In this document: one piece after another, positions 41,319 through 50,228 of the stretch | How the letters are laid out: every line of letters begins with the position of its first letter | Numbering within the stretch: position 1 is the stretch's first letter | NCBI GenBank assembly: GCA_021776115.1 | Contig: JAJFGN010000024.1 | Span: 62,001-126,000, forward strand | DNA from: Kiloniellaceae bacterium | GTDB taxonomy: Bacteria; Pseudomonadota; Alphaproteobacteria; Kiloniellales; J153 | Length of the DNA stretch: 64,000 nucleotides | Direction: 5' to 3' | Notes under the pieces: model-generated | Database searches by the model: none | What the model was told of the DNA's origin: nothing | The model's input: the letters and a program-made list of their open reading frames with translations, nothing else | Position numbers and translations under genes: made by a program

Positions 41319-43583
41319 GTGAAATGCCGGGATAGATGTCGCTTTGCGCGACTTCTTACAAGCGGTCGGCCAGTTTTGGCCGGTGCGTTGGTCCTTGCGC
41401 TGGCCTCCTGTCAGGCTATGCCGAGCGGCGATCCCGCGGCCAAGATCAGTTCAGCGGATATCGACCTTCCTGCGGCGCAGTCCGCACCTTTGAGTCCGAC
41501 CGGGAGCCGGAAGGGAGGCAAACTCAGCGCCGGCCCCACCAAGCTCACGCAGGGCCCGCTGGGTGAACTGGCGCCGCTGCCAGATAGCCTGGAAGCGCAA
41601 GTCGAGGAGCCGGAGCTGTTTCGCGGCACCGGCGTATTGGCCCGCCAGCCCCGGGGACGGCGCGCGAACGTCAACATCATCGAGGACGGCGACATCACCT
41701 TGAATTTTGCGAACGCTGAGATTCGCGAGGTCGTTGATGCGGTGTTGGGGCAGGCGCTTGGCCTTAGCTACATAATCGATCCACGTGTTCAGGGTGAGGT
41801 CACCGCGCGCACGAGCCAACCGATACCCCGTCAGGCGGTCATTCCCGCGCTCGAAAATATCTTGGCCTTGAATGGCGCGGCGCTGACTTTAGACGACGGT
41901 ATTTATAAGGTCGTCACCCTTCAGCAGGCGGCAACGGGCCTAACCAGCCCGATAGTATCGGCAGAAGCCCGCAACTCCGCGCGCGGCTTTGCCGTCCACA
42001 TCATTCCCGTACGCTATGCCGCGGCCCAGGCTCTTTCGGATGTCCTCCGGCCATTCATCGGCCCCGGGCGGGTATTCCGGGTCGATACCGCGCGCAATCT
42101 GATCGTGTTCGCCGGAACCGGTCCGGAAGCGCGCGATCTGATCGATATGATCAGCGTCTTCGACGTCGACTGGATGTCAGGCATGTCGTTTGCCTTGTTC
42201 CCGGTTCAAGTCGCTGATTCCAAGGCGATCGTTGCCGATTTGGAAACCGTGTTCCTGCAAAACGGTCAAAGCCCTCTGGCCGGCTTGATCCGCTTCGTGC
42301 CTATCGAGCGCTTGAACGCCGTGCTCGTGATTTCGCCGCAACCGGCGTATCTCGATCAAGCGGAAACTTGGATCGACCGTCTCGACCGCGGCGGCGAAGG
42401 CGCGGGACGGCGGATATTTGTCTATCACGTCCAGAATGGCCGTGCCGCCGATCTGTCGGATGTTTTGAGCCGTATTTTTGACGCAAGCGGCGGCGGTGGT
42501 GGCGGCAAGGAGGAAACCGGTGCCGGCCTTGCACCCGGTTTGATCCCGGCGACCCTAACCAGCGAACCGTCCGCAACGCAGCAGGCCGCGGAGGGCGGCG
42601 ACAGCAATCAGGCGACTTCGCCGTCGAAGTCTGCCGACGGGCAGCGAATATCGGATACCACCGGCATCTCCGCGATCGTCGACAGCGGTAACATCCGTAT
42701 CATAGCCGACGAGCGAAATAACGCGCTGGTGATTCTAGCGACGGCCGCCGAGTATCGCATGATCGAGGCGACCTTGAAGCGCCTGGACTTGACGCCCCTG
42801 CAGGTCTTGATCGAAGTTACGATCGCCGAAGTCACGCTGAACGACGACTTGCGCTATGGCCTGCAATGGTTCTTCTCGAAAGGCAACAATGCGTTGAGTT
42901 TCAGCACCTTGTCCTCAGGCGCTGTAAGTTCCGCCTTCCCCGGGTTCTCTTACGTGTTTACGCCTGCCGACGCGCAGATCGTGCTCAATGCCTTGACCGA
43001 GATCACGGATGTGCGTGTGGTGTCGTCACCGCAACTCATGGTGCTCGACAATCAAAGCGCGCGGCTTCAGGTTGGCGATCAGGTGCCGATCGCGACCCAA
43101 TCGGCGGTATCGGTCAGCGACCCGAATGCACCTATTGTCAATTCGATTGAGTTTAAGGATACCGGCGTGATTCTGGCGGTAACGCCGCGGGTTAACGCGA
43201 GCGGCCTGGTCACGTTGGAGGTGTTGCAGGAAGTTAGCGATGTGACTGAAACGACGACCTCGGCGCTCAACTCCCCAACGATCCAACAGCGTAGTATCGA
43301 AAGCACGGTTGCGGTTCAAAGCGGGGACACGGTCGCCCTGGGCGGTTTAATTCAAGACCGAGACGAGGAGTCCACCAGCGGCTTACCCCTCCTGTCTGAA
43401 ATCCCAATCCTGGGTAACCTCTTCAAGTCGACAAACAACGCCAAGCGCCGTACGGAACTTCTTGTTCTGATCACACCGCGCGTCGTACGCGACCGCCGCG
43501 AGGCACAGGACGTGACGGAGGAGCTTCGCAAGCGCTTGACCGGGATCGAGCCGCTGGAGCAGAAGATCAAGGCCCCGCAGTGA
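41319..43583 (+). CDS. gspD: Type II secretion secretin
   Basis: Outer-membrane channel of the type II system, about 754 residues from GTG 41319 (GGGGGAA eight bases upstream); an ATG at 41232 would add 29 unsupported residues. A lipobox (LALASC) makes it a lipoprotein, which may replace a pilotin. Domain order: N0 (ITLNFANAEIREVVDAVLGQALGLSYIID), N1-N3, a Gly/Glu/Ser-rich insert (about residues 385-450), then the secretin core with VPIATQSAV, TGVILAVTPRV, VALGGLIQDRDEE and IPILGNLFKS. gspK follows directly. Confidence 0.96.
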   Translation: MKCRDRCRFARLLTSGRPVLAGALVLALASCQAMPSGDPAAKISSADIDLPAAQSAPLSPTGSRKGGKLSAGPTKLTQGPLGELAPLPDSLEAQVEEPELFRGTGVLARQPRGRRANVNIIEDGDITLNFANAEIREVVDAVLGQALGLSYIIDPRVQGEVTARTSQPIPRQAVIPALENILALNGAALTLDDGIYKVVTLQQAATGLTSPIVSAEARNSARGFAVHIIPVRYAAAQALSDVLRPFIGPGRVFRVDTARNLIVFAGTGPEARDLIDMISVFDVDWMSGMSFALFPVQVADSKAIVADLETVFLQNGQSPLAGLIRFVPIERLNAVLVISPQPAYLDQAETWIDRLDRGGEGAGRRIFVYHVQNGRAADLSDVLSRIFDASGGGGGGKEETGAGLAPGLIPATLTSEPSATQQAAEGGDSNQATSPSKSADGQRISDTTGISAIVDSGNIRIIADERNNALVILATAAEYRMIEATLKRLDLTPLQVLIEVTIAEVTLNDDLRYGLQWFFSKGNNALSFSTLSSGAVSSAFPGFSYVFTPADAQIVLNALTEITDVRVVSSPQLMVLDNQSARLQVGDQVPIATQSAVSVSDPNAPIVNSIEFKDTGVILAVTPRVNASGLVTLEVLQEVSDVTETTTSALNSPTIQQRSIESTVAVQSGDTVALGGLIQDRDEESTSGLPLLSEIPILGNLFKSTNNAKRRTELLVLITPRVVRDRREAQDVTEELRKRLTGIEPLEQKIKAPQ

Positions 43584-43596
43584 GTTGGATGCGATC

Positions 43597-44538
43597 ATGA
43601 AGTCGCGTGGACTCGCGCTGATTACGGTGCTGTGGGTCCTGACGCTGCTTTCCTTGATCGCCGCAAGTTTTGCCAATTCGACCCGGACCGAAATCAAGCT
43701 CGCTTTCAACCAATCGACAGTCGCGCAGGCAGAGGCCTTGGCGGACGCGGGCGTGCATGCCGCGATCTTGGGTCTCATGGCGCGTGACCCCACGGGTCAG
43801 TGGCGCGCCGATGGGACGGTCTATGGCTGGCGAAGAGGCAAGGGCGAGATCCGTGTTCAGATCTGGGACGAAGGGGGCAAGATCGACCTCAATGCGGCTT
43901 CCGAGGTGTTACTCAAGGCCCTATTTGTCGCGGCAGGGCAGGGTTCGGACGATGCAGCGGCCCTGGCGGATCGAATTGTAGATTTTCGCGATACCAATAA
44001 CCTGCTTCAGTTGAACGGCGCGGAAGATCGCGAATACCGCGACGAGGGGCTGCCATACGGGGCCAAGGACGCACCCTTCGAGGCGGTGGAGGAGTTGCGT
44101 CAAGTGTTGGGCGTGACACAGGCGATCTACGAATCCGTTGCCCCGGCCTTGACCGTTCACGCGCGCCAGCGCCAACCACTTGAAACCTCGGCCCCGCCTT
44201 TGGTGAAGGCCGCCTTGGCCGGAAATTCTCCCGATCAGGAAACACCGATGGAACCGCCGGAGGACGCTTCACCGACTTCAGAACAGACAGAATTGGGCGT
44301 CACGCCCATAGATCGGCCGGTTCCCGGTGAAGAACAAGCCGCGGAGGATGGCGATAATCCGACCAGGTCGCGAATCAACATATTCACGATCCACGCTGAG
44401 GGGCGGACGGACTCCGGATCCGTTTTTGTCAGAAGCGCAGTGGTAGAGATCGGCTCGGGCGCTGACGTTCCCTTTGAGTTTTGGGCGTGGAAGCAAGGAA
44501 AACGCTCACTGTTTTCGTTTGCCGCACCCGCTCTATAA
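43597..44538 (+). CDS. gspK: Minor pseudopilin K
   Basis: 313 residues from ATG 43597. Type IV leader-like start KSRGLALITVLWVLTLLSLIAASFA; the position-5 Glu of the mature protein is absent, as is normal for GspK, which caps the pseudopilus. The GspK domain is recognisable in GKIDLNAASEVLLKALF, RIVDFRDTNN and YGAKDAPFEAVEELRQVLGV. An acidic Pro/Glu-rich insert (about residues 210-265) is unusual. Last secretion gene; converges on the Mla-type lipoprotein gene. Confidence 0.93.
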   Translation: MKSRGLALITVLWVLTLLSLIAASFANSTRTEIKLAFNQSTVAQAEALADAGVHAAILGLMARDPTGQWRADGTVYGWRRGKGEIRVQIWDEGGKIDLNAASEVLLKALFVAAGQGSDDAAALADRIVDFRDTNNLLQLNGAEDREYRDEGLPYGAKDAPFEAVEELRQVLGVTQAIYESVAPALTVHARQRQPLETSAPPLVKAALAGNSPDQETPMEPPEDASPTSEQTELGVTPIDRPVPGEEQAAEDGDNPTRSRINIFTIHAEGRTDSGSVFVRSAVVEIGSGADVPFEFWAWKQGKRSLFSFAAPAL

Positions 44539-44561
44539 GGAAGAGGCTGGCTAGATTAAGC

Positions 44562-45197
44562 TTAGTCCGGGGCGGCGGCGCGCTGGGCTCGGCTTCGCGA
44601 GTCCGCATCCGCTACGAAGCGGGCGAATATCTCGCTCAGCGCGGAATCCAGGGCTTGCACGGACGCTTCCACGCTATCGTCCTTGGCAGCGATTTCGGCG
44701 CCGTAGCTCTGCACGACGACCAGGCGTTGGCCGCGATTTTCCGTCATGGCGAGTTCAAGTTCCGCGACCACGCGGGTCGTATCGCCTTGCAGCAGTCGTT
44801 CCAGGCGCCGGATGCGTCCTGTCACCTCATAATCCGCGGGGAGCCGCAGGTCCGGCGTGATAACGGAGTTCGCCGCACCGCTGGCCCTTAGGTAGTCCAC
44901 AAGCTGCGTTTGCAGCATCCGTGGCGGGGCCTCGATCCAGTAGTGGTAATCGTGCTGTTGTACTTCGTGCGCGCCGCTTTTGCTGAACAACAGAGGCCGT
45001 TCGCGCAGCAAGCCCTCTGCCTCGATTGGCGCGACCGAGATCGTGCCCGGAAATTGGGCTGTGGCGTCGAGAGGGGGCCGGACCATGACCCGATAAAAGT
45101 GGTCCCTCGGCAGGGGCGGTGTCGCGCCAAGACAACCGCTCAGCGTGGCGAGCAACAGGGCCGCTATGACCGGCTTCATCGCATCTGGGAAGGTCAT
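44562..45197 (-). CDS. ABC-type transport auxiliary lipoprotein (PqiC-like)
   Basis: 211 residues with a lipobox (LATLSGC, Cys near residue 22). The mature region has the ABC_trans_aux pattern: FYRVMVRPPL, VAPIEAEGLLRERPLLFS, YHYWIEAPPRMLQTQLVDYLRAS and RIRRLERL. Related lipoproteins (PqiC) sit at the outer membrane and complete MCE-type lipid transport bridges. Its ATG overlaps the mlaD stop (ATGA). Last gene of the leftward operon starting at 49868. Confidence 0.9.
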   Translation of the reverse strand: MTFPDAMKPVIAALLLATLSGCLGATPPLPRDHFYRVMVRPPLDATAQFPGTISVAPIEAEGLLRERPLLFSKSGAHEVQQHDYHYWIEAPPRMLQTQLVDYLRASGAANSVITPDLRLPADYEVTGRIRRLERLLQGDTTRVVAELELAMTENRGQRLVVVQSYGAEIAAKDDSVEASVQALDSALSEIFARFVADADSRSRAQRAAAPD

Positions 45198-46150
45198 TGG
45201 GTGTCCTCGGGTTGGCTTGCCTTGGCCTCAGATACCGCTTCGCGCGGCGTGCCGCCAAGCAGGACACCGGGATTGTTGCGGACAAGCCGGCTGAATTCAT
45301 TCATGTTGCGCGCGGTTCCATCGAAATTGTAAACGATCGTGTCGACGCTGCGTGCCACGGCGGCCAGGGTATACCGCAAGTCCTTCAGGGTTAGTTCGAC
45401 GCCGTTATCGTTGGCGTCGACCAGGGTGTCTAGGTTTGCCGCCAAGCTCCGCAGCTTATCCATGGCCTGGGCGAGATCCTGGCTTGCGCCGGCCAGGGTT
45501 TGGGTCGTGCCTTCCGTGTTAACGATCGCTCGCCGGATTGCCTGAACGTTTTCATCGGCCAAGATCGCCTGGACCGGCACCAGGCTTTCGTTTAGGCGCT
45601 GAACGAAGGTCGCCAACTCTCCTGTGATCCGGGGCGTGTCGCGATTGACCGTGGTGGCCAGGGACAGCAGCGTACCGAGCAGGGGTTTCACGCTGCCCTC
45701 GCTTAACGCCGCTAGTTGGCTCGCGGCGCCCTGCATGGCGGTGAACATATCCGATGGGGCGGCGCTGGAGATGTCACCGCCAACGGCGACGGCTTCTTCG
45801 GCGTGACCGCTCTCGATATCTAGCGTCTTCGCGGCCAGAAAGCTGGAGCTGCCGATCCGGGTCACGCTATCCGCGGGGATGATCCACCCCTGCTCGACGC
45901 TGATTGCGATCCGAAACCGGTTCGATTCACGCTGCTCGGCTGGTTCGATGCGCTCGACCTGACCGACCGGAAAACCTTCGAACCGAACTTGGGTCCCATA
46001 CTTGATGTCGGCCACGTTGTCGAGCATCACGAAGTACTGGTCCGTCGGCCCGGTCCGCCCGGTCAATACGGCCACCGACCCGATTGCCGCCACTATCATT
46101 GCCATGACAAAGCAGCCGACTAAAACGTAATTGATTTTGTTGCTGTACAT
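45194..46150 (-). CDS. mlaD: MCE-domain periplasmic lipid transport protein
   Basis: 318 residues: N-terminal membrane helix (YVLVGCFVMAMIVAAIGSVAVL), the MCE domain with YGTQVRFEGFPVGQVERIEP near residue 55, and an extended helical tail rich in Leu/Asn (ESLVPVQAILADENVQAIRR). Longer than E. coli MlaD (183), closer to PqiB/YebT- or Mce-type subunits with an alpha-helical needle. Hexamers form a hydrophobic channel for phospholipids in the periplasm. Operon between mlaF (26 bases) and the lipoprotein gene (overlap). Confidence 0.92.
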   Translation of the reverse strand: MYSNKINYVLVGCFVMAMIVAAIGSVAVLTGRTGPTDQYFVMLDNVADIKYGTQVRFEGFPVGQVERIEPAEQRESNRFRIAISVEQGWIIPADSVTRIGSSSFLAAKTLDIESGHAEEAVAVGGDISSAAPSDMFTAMQGAASQLAALSEGSVKPLLGTLLSLATTVNRDTPRITGELATFVQRLNESLVPVQAILADENVQAIRRAIVNTEGTTQTLAGASQDLAQAMDKLRSLAANLDTLVDANDNGVELTLKDLRYTLAAVARSVDTIVYNFDGTARNMNEFSRLVRNNPGVLLGGTPREAVSEAKASQPEDTQ

Positions 46151-46176
46151 CGCTGCGTCCTGTCCGCGAATCTGTT

Positions 46177-47043
46177 CTATGCCTCGCCGGCCAAGCGGCG
46201 CAGGTATTCTTCCGGGTCGAGCGGTGTGTCGTCGGGCCGGCGGTTAAGTAGGCTTTGAACCCGTTGGTTTTCGCTGCCTCGCACCTCGTCCGGCGTGCCG
46301 ACCTCCAAGATGCGTCCGTGATCCAGGATCGTGATGCGGTCGGCAATCTTGAAGGCGCTGTGTATCTCGTGCGTTACGACGACGATGGTCATATCCATGG
46401 CGTCGCGCAGGCGCAGTATCAGGTCGTCCAAGGCAGCGGAAACGACTGGATCGAGGCCGGCTGAGGGTTCGTCGAAGAACAGCAGCTTAGGGTCGGTGGC
46501 GATGGCGCGCGCGACCGCGGCGCGTTTCAACATGCCGCCGGAAAGCTCCGAAGGCATGAGATCGCCGAAACCGGACAGGTTGACGACCTCCAGCTTCATG
46601 CGCGCCATGATGTCCATGGTCTTTTCGTCAAGCCGCGTGTGCTCGCGCAGCGGCAGCTTGATGTTCTCGATAACCGACATGGAGCTGAACAAGGCGCCGC
46701 CCTGGAAAGCGACCCCGACACGGCGGCGTTGATCGAGCATTTCGACCGGGCCGAGCTGGGTAATATCCTGGCCAAGCAGGTTGATGACGCCGCTGCTGGG
46801 CCGCTCCAAGCCAATGAGGTGGCGCAAGAAGGTGCTCTTCCCGGACCCGCTGCCTCCCATGATGACCATGATCTCGCCAGGCTGTATCGATAGATTTAGG
46901 TCGAACAGAACCTGCGTATGCCCATAGTGCGCAGTGAGGCCCCAGACCTCGACCGCGCCCTCGACCGCGCCCTCGGCCGTTCCTTTGGGTAGCGGCGCGG
47001 GCCGTGCCGCGGTTGCGCTGGATTGTAAGGTTCCCATAGTCAT
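46177..47043 (-). CDS. mlaF: Mla-type lipid ABC transporter ATPase
   Basis: 288 residues. Walker A GGSGSGKSTFLRHL, Q-loop VAFQGGALFSSMSV, signature LSGGMLKRAAVARAIATDP and Walker B LLFFDEPSAGLDP; the latter two are in the MlaF/MkI form. A 25-residue Ala-rich N-terminal tail is unusual. Cytoplasmic ATPase of the Mla complex. Starts three bases after the mlaE stop. Confidence 0.95.
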   Translation of the reverse strand: MTMGTLQSSATAARPAPLPKGTAEGAVEGAVEVWGLTAHYGHTQVLFDLNLSIQPGEIMVIMGGSGSGKSTFLRHLIGLERPSSGVINLLGQDITQLGPVEMLDQRRRVGVAFQGGALFSSMSVIENIKLPLREHTRLDEKTMDIMARMKLEVVNLSGFGDLMPSELSGGMLKRAAVARAIATDPKLLFFDEPSAGLDPVVSAALDDLILRLRDAMDMTIVVVTHEIHSAFKIADRITILDHGRILEVGTPDEVRGSENQRVQSLLNRRPDDTPLDPEEYLRRLAGEA

Positions 47044-47046
47044 GAC

Positions 47047-47838
47047 TCAGCGCGTCGCCAAGAAGCCGAAAATCATGTCGGTCACGATGATCGCCGAGAT
47101 CGCGTGAACGACGGCGCGCGTCGTGACCCGGCCAACGCCGTCCGAGCCGCCGGTCACCAGCGAGCCGTTTACCGATGCGATGATCGCAATCAGAACCGCG
47201 AACAGCGCGCTCTTACCCAAGCCGTGCAGAAGATCGGCCGGGGTCAAGATATCGACCGTATTTGCGACGAAGGACGCGAAGGAAGTCTCGAGGGAGGCCG
47301 AGACAAAAAGGCCCGCGGCGCCTAATCCAACCAGATTGGCCCACATGGCAAGCGCCGGTAACATGACCAGCATGGCCAGGGCAGCTGGCGCGACAAGGAA
47401 GCGAACCGGATTAATGCCGATGGTGCGCAACGCATCGACTTCCTGATTGATCGTCATGGAACTGAGCCGCGCGGCCAAGGCGGACCCGGAGCGGCCCGCC
47501 ATGAGAACGCCGATGATAAGCGGCGAGAATTCCCGCGTGAGCGCCAGCGCGATGCCGACATGGGCGAAGGACTCGGCGCCGAACAAGCCCAGCGAATAAA
47601 GGCTCTGGACGGCAAGCATGAACCCAATCGCGGCCGCCAACAGCGTGGCGATGGGCAAGGCCTCAATGCCGACTTGCATCATTTGGGCCACGACGCTGCC
47701 GATTCGGACCGGCTGGCGCCAGCGCCGGCCGAACAGAGTCCAGAACAGGCTCTCACCCAAGAGGCTCGCCGCGTAGCCAACTTCGTCAAGTGCGCGTACG
47801 CTGCGCCGGCCGGTTTGTTCGATGAAGTTGAGCATCAT
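47047..47838 (-). CDS. mlaE: Mla-type lipid ABC transporter permease
   Basis: 263-264 residues from ATG 47838 (47835 is an adjacent Met); a longer open frame upstream only overlaps the STAS gene. Five or so membrane helices, with the MlaE signature IGVLMAGRSGSALAARLSSMTINQEVDALRTIG in the middle, and GGSDGVGRVTTRAVVHAI near the end. Inner-membrane permease of a phospholipid transporter. The STAS gene ends eight bases upstream, as if occupying the place of mlaB. Confidence 0.95.
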   Translation of the reverse strand: MMLNFIEQTGRRSVRALDEVGYAASLLGESLFWTLFGRRWRQPVRIGSVVAQMMQVGIEALPIATLLAAAIGFMLAVQSLYSLGLFGAESFAHVGIALALTREFSPLIIGVLMAGRSGSALAARLSSMTINQEVDALRTIGINPVRFLVAPAALAMLVMLPALAMWANLVGLGAAGLFVSASLETSFASFVANTVDILTPADLLHGLGKSALFAVLIAIIASVNGSLVTGGSDGVGRVTTRAVVHAISAIIVTDMIFGFLATR

Positions 47839-47846
47839 CGGGCCTG

Positions 47847-48179
47847 TCAGGAGTTTGCCTGGACGGCGCTGGTCAAATCGGTGTGGATGGCGAATACGGA
47901 GTCGAGGCGCGCGAGTTTCAGAACCCGCAAGGCCTGCGGGTTTACCGCGATCAAAGCCAGATCCGCATTCTTCTTGCGAGATTCCTGCAGGGCTTCGATC
48001 AGGCACGCGATTCCCGAACTATCGATATACTCGACCCCTGCCATGTCAACGAGAACCAGTCGCCCCTGCTCGACGGCGCCAAGCAGTACCTTACGAACTT
48101 GCGGTGCGTGCTCTAGATCGATTTCACCGGCTAAGTGGACAATTCGGCGATTGGTAATCTGGCCCGTAGCTTCGGTCAT
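47847..48179 (-). CDS. STAS-domain protein (anti-sigma antagonist / MlaB-like)
   Basis: 110 residues, a single STAS domain. VDMAGVEYIDSSGIACLIEAL holds the phosphorylation motif; by analogy with SpoIIAA/RsbV, S54 in D53-S-S-G is the site used by an RsbW-type kinase. In E. coli MlaB, also a STAS protein, binds MlaF as part of the transporter. Here the gene sits between the kinase gene (its start overlaps the kinase stop) and mlaE, so it could serve as MlaB, as an anti-sigma antagonist, or both. Confidence 0.93.
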   Translation of the reverse strand: MTEATGQITNRRIVHLAGEIDLEHAPQVRKVLLGAVEQGRLVLVDMAGVEYIDSSGIACLIEALQESRKKNADLALIAVNPQALRVLKLARLDSVFAIHTDLTSAVQANS

Positions 48180-48634
48180 ATGGACCCGTCCTTTTGCTTA
48201 TACATGCGCAGCAGATTGCCACCCCCAGGGGCGGGCAGATATTCGATCCGATCCATGATCGCACTCATGAAGTAGCTGCCGAGCTTGCCAGGCTTAATGT
48301 CGTGCAAGGCACGGTGCTGGATCTTGCTGGGGTCGAGGGTTGGTGCCTGATCGCGCAACTCAACGAGGAGTCCCTCGCCGTGGCGTATGAGCGTCAGCGC
48401 AATCTCGCAACCGTCCTGGCCCTTATAGCCGTGAACGATGATGTTCTGGCAGGCCTCATCGACCGCGAGTACAACGTCGCTGGCGATCGTCGGCGCCAAA
48501 CCGCACATCCGCGCCGAGGCGTCGACGCCCGGACGTATCAGCTTTATCCGGTCGACTCTTGCCGGAAACCTTATCTCCAACAGTGTGTCGATAGGTTCGG
48601 ACCGAGCCGTCACGTTAATCGCGCTATCAATCAT
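48176..48634 (-). CDS. RsbW-like serine kinase / anti-sigma factor (HATPase_c_2)
   Basis: About 152 residues from ATG 48634, which overlaps the phosphatase stop; ATGs further upstream lie inside that gene. Single-domain GHKL ATPase: N-box VVLAVDEACQNIIVHGY, G1 box LRDQAPTLDP and G2 box GKLGSYFMSAIMD, in the form seen in partner-switching kinases (no His phosphoacceptor). Such proteins bind and phosphorylate a STAS partner and may hold a sigma factor. No sigma-factor gene is adjacent. Confidence 0.92.
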   Translation of the reverse strand: MIDSAINVTARSEPIDTLLEIRFPARVDRIKLIRPGVDASARMCGLAPTIASDVVLAVDEACQNIIVHGYKGQDGCEIALTLIRHGEGLLVELRDQAPTLDPSKIQHRALHDIKPGKLGSYFMSAIMDRIEYLPAPGGGNLLRMYKQKDGSI

Positions 48635-49868
48635 GGTTCTTAACCCAGGCATCGTCGATCGCAAGCACGGTCAGGTCGTCGCGCAGGCTCCATCCTTCCT
48701 GATTTAGCTCACCAAGGAGAGCGTCGATGCGCTCGGCCATGGGCAGAGGCGAGAGAGATTCAATCATTTGGATAAGGCCGTCGACGCCGAGTTGCTCGCC
48801 CTGGCCGTACCGAAACTCGGTCAGGCCGTCGCTGAAGATGTAGAACTCTCCGCCCCCCATCTCGACCCTGCGGGTCGACAGCGAGATCTCGGGCAAGATA
48901 CCCAGCGGCGGCGCGTCGGCGGGAAAGGATTCGTATCTGTGATCGGGGGCGCGCAGGAGCGGCGGTTCATGCCCTGCATTGGCAAATTCCAGGCAGCCGG
49001 CCACGGGGTCGTATGTGCCCGCGACCATTGTGACGAACATGCCACGGCTAGCGGTCTCATGAATTTCGTGGTTTAGGCGTTGCAGGATTTCGGCTGGGTG
49101 AAAGATGGTTTTGCCCAGGCAACGATAAAGGCTTGCCGCTTTGGCCATGAGGAGGGCCGCGTTCATGCCCTTTCCCGAGACGTCTCCCAGGGCAAACGCA
49201 ATCCGCCCGTCCGGCAGCGTGAAGAAATCGAAGAAATCGCCGGATACCTGGCGTATAGGCCGATTGAATCCAAAGACCGGATACGTGCCTGACGCGACAT
49301 TCGGCAAGAGGTGGCGCTGAATCTCGGCCGCGAATTCCAAATCGCGGGTTGTGTCTTTCTGATCGTCAACCGTTTCCTTGAGCTGGGCGTTCGTAATCGC
49401 GAGCGCGGTCGCATTCGCCATGGCCTGCAGCAGCGCCTGATCCCGCGCGTCGAACAGGGCGGCGCCCGCGTTTCGGGTCAGCCGTGCGACAGCATAAGGT
49501 TCGCCGAGCGGTAAGATGGGAGCACAGACGGAGGGACCCGTCGTACCATCTTCTGCATCGCATACGATGGTACGCTGTTCGATGCAGTGCGCGAGCATGG
49601 GGTCGTCAACTTGTATTTTACGCTGGCGCGGTACCGATCGGCCGCGCGATGTCTTGAATACGAAGCCGCTCGGGCTCTCGCGCCACAGAAATATTTCCGC
49701 GATCTCAGCCCCAAGATTCCTGACCATCCCCTCCAGGGCCGTGTTCAGGGTGGCAGGCAGGTCGCGTTCGACTGTGAATTCTTGGCAATAACTGGCCAAG
49801 ATTTCGGCATCGCACGGCGCTTCCCGGCTTAGCTGGGTAATAGGGAAAAGGGCGTTCGTGGCGTGCAT
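48627..49868 (-). CDS. GAF-SpoIIE (PP2C) serine phosphatase
   Basis: 413 residues. N-terminal GAF-like sensor (about residues 25-165, with APILPLGEPYAVARLTR), a coiled-coil link (LKETVDDQKDTTRDLEFAAEIQRHLLP), then the PPM/SpoIIE phosphatase with metal aspartates in VSGDFFDFF, LGDVSGKGMNAAL, FSDGLTE and RDDLTVL. All catalytic residues look intact. Role inferred from RsbU/RsbP: dephosphorylates the STAS protein. First gene of the leftward operon. The signal read by the GAF domain is unknown; there are no membrane segments. Confidence 0.93.
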   Translation of the reverse strand: MHATNALFPITQLSREAPCDAEILASYCQEFTVERDLPATLNTALEGMVRNLGAEIAEIFLWRESPSGFVFKTSRGRSVPRQRKIQVDDPMLAHCIEQRTIVCDAEDGTTGPSVCAPILPLGEPYAVARLTRNAGAALFDARDQALLQAMANATALAITNAQLKETVDDQKDTTRDLEFAAEIQRHLLPNVASGTYPVFGFNRPIRQVSGDFFDFFTLPDGRIAFALGDVSGKGMNAALLMAKAASLYRCLGKTIFHPAEILQRLNHEIHETASRGMFVTMVAGTYDPVAGCLEFANAGHEPPLLRAPDHRYESFPADAPPLGILPEISLSTRRVEMGGGEFYIFSDGLTEFRYGQGEQLGVDGLIQMIESLSPLPMAERIDALLGELNQEGWSLRDDLTVLAIDDAWVKNHD

Positions 49869-50228
49869 GATCGCAATGCCGTGATCGGGGGTGATGTTGA
49901 GCGAAAAGGCTACCAGTAAATGATTAAGCCTATCTTGGCCGCCCGCCGGCCCCGGGGTGCGCGCATGAATAATCCAACTAAAAATAATTAAGGCTCATTA
50001 ACAAATTTTAACGGCTCATGTTTGCAATAATAATTATGTGGAAACTATAACATATCTTTCGGATTTTCCGACGATTCACGGCTTTTACATAAGTAATCGA
50101 ATTTACTCACAGCATTTTACCAAATAAAACAAACATATGCCGGTCAGGTTATACCTTGCATTACCATGCTAGGAGAGGGAAGATAGTTTGCTATCGTATG
50201 GTGATTTTCGTTTCAGTGAAGTAACCGC
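49869..50228. other. AT-rich divergent promoter region
   Basis: 360 bases between the leftward phosphatase-Mla operon and the rightward REC-PAS gene. Bases 49965-50150 are markedly AT-rich. I looked for general stress (GGAAC-N16/17-GTT) and sigma-54 promoters and found none with correct spacing. No open frame is supported. Probably holds both promoters. Confidence 0.45.

Noticed and set aside
47839-48006. N-terminal extension of MlaE to 319 residues
   Set aside because: It would overlap the STAS gene in another frame, has no MlaE homology, and an ATG with a normal leader lies at 47838.
49869-50228. General stress response (EcfG) promoter for the phosphatase operon
   Set aside because: No GGAAC with a correctly spaced GTT on either strand.
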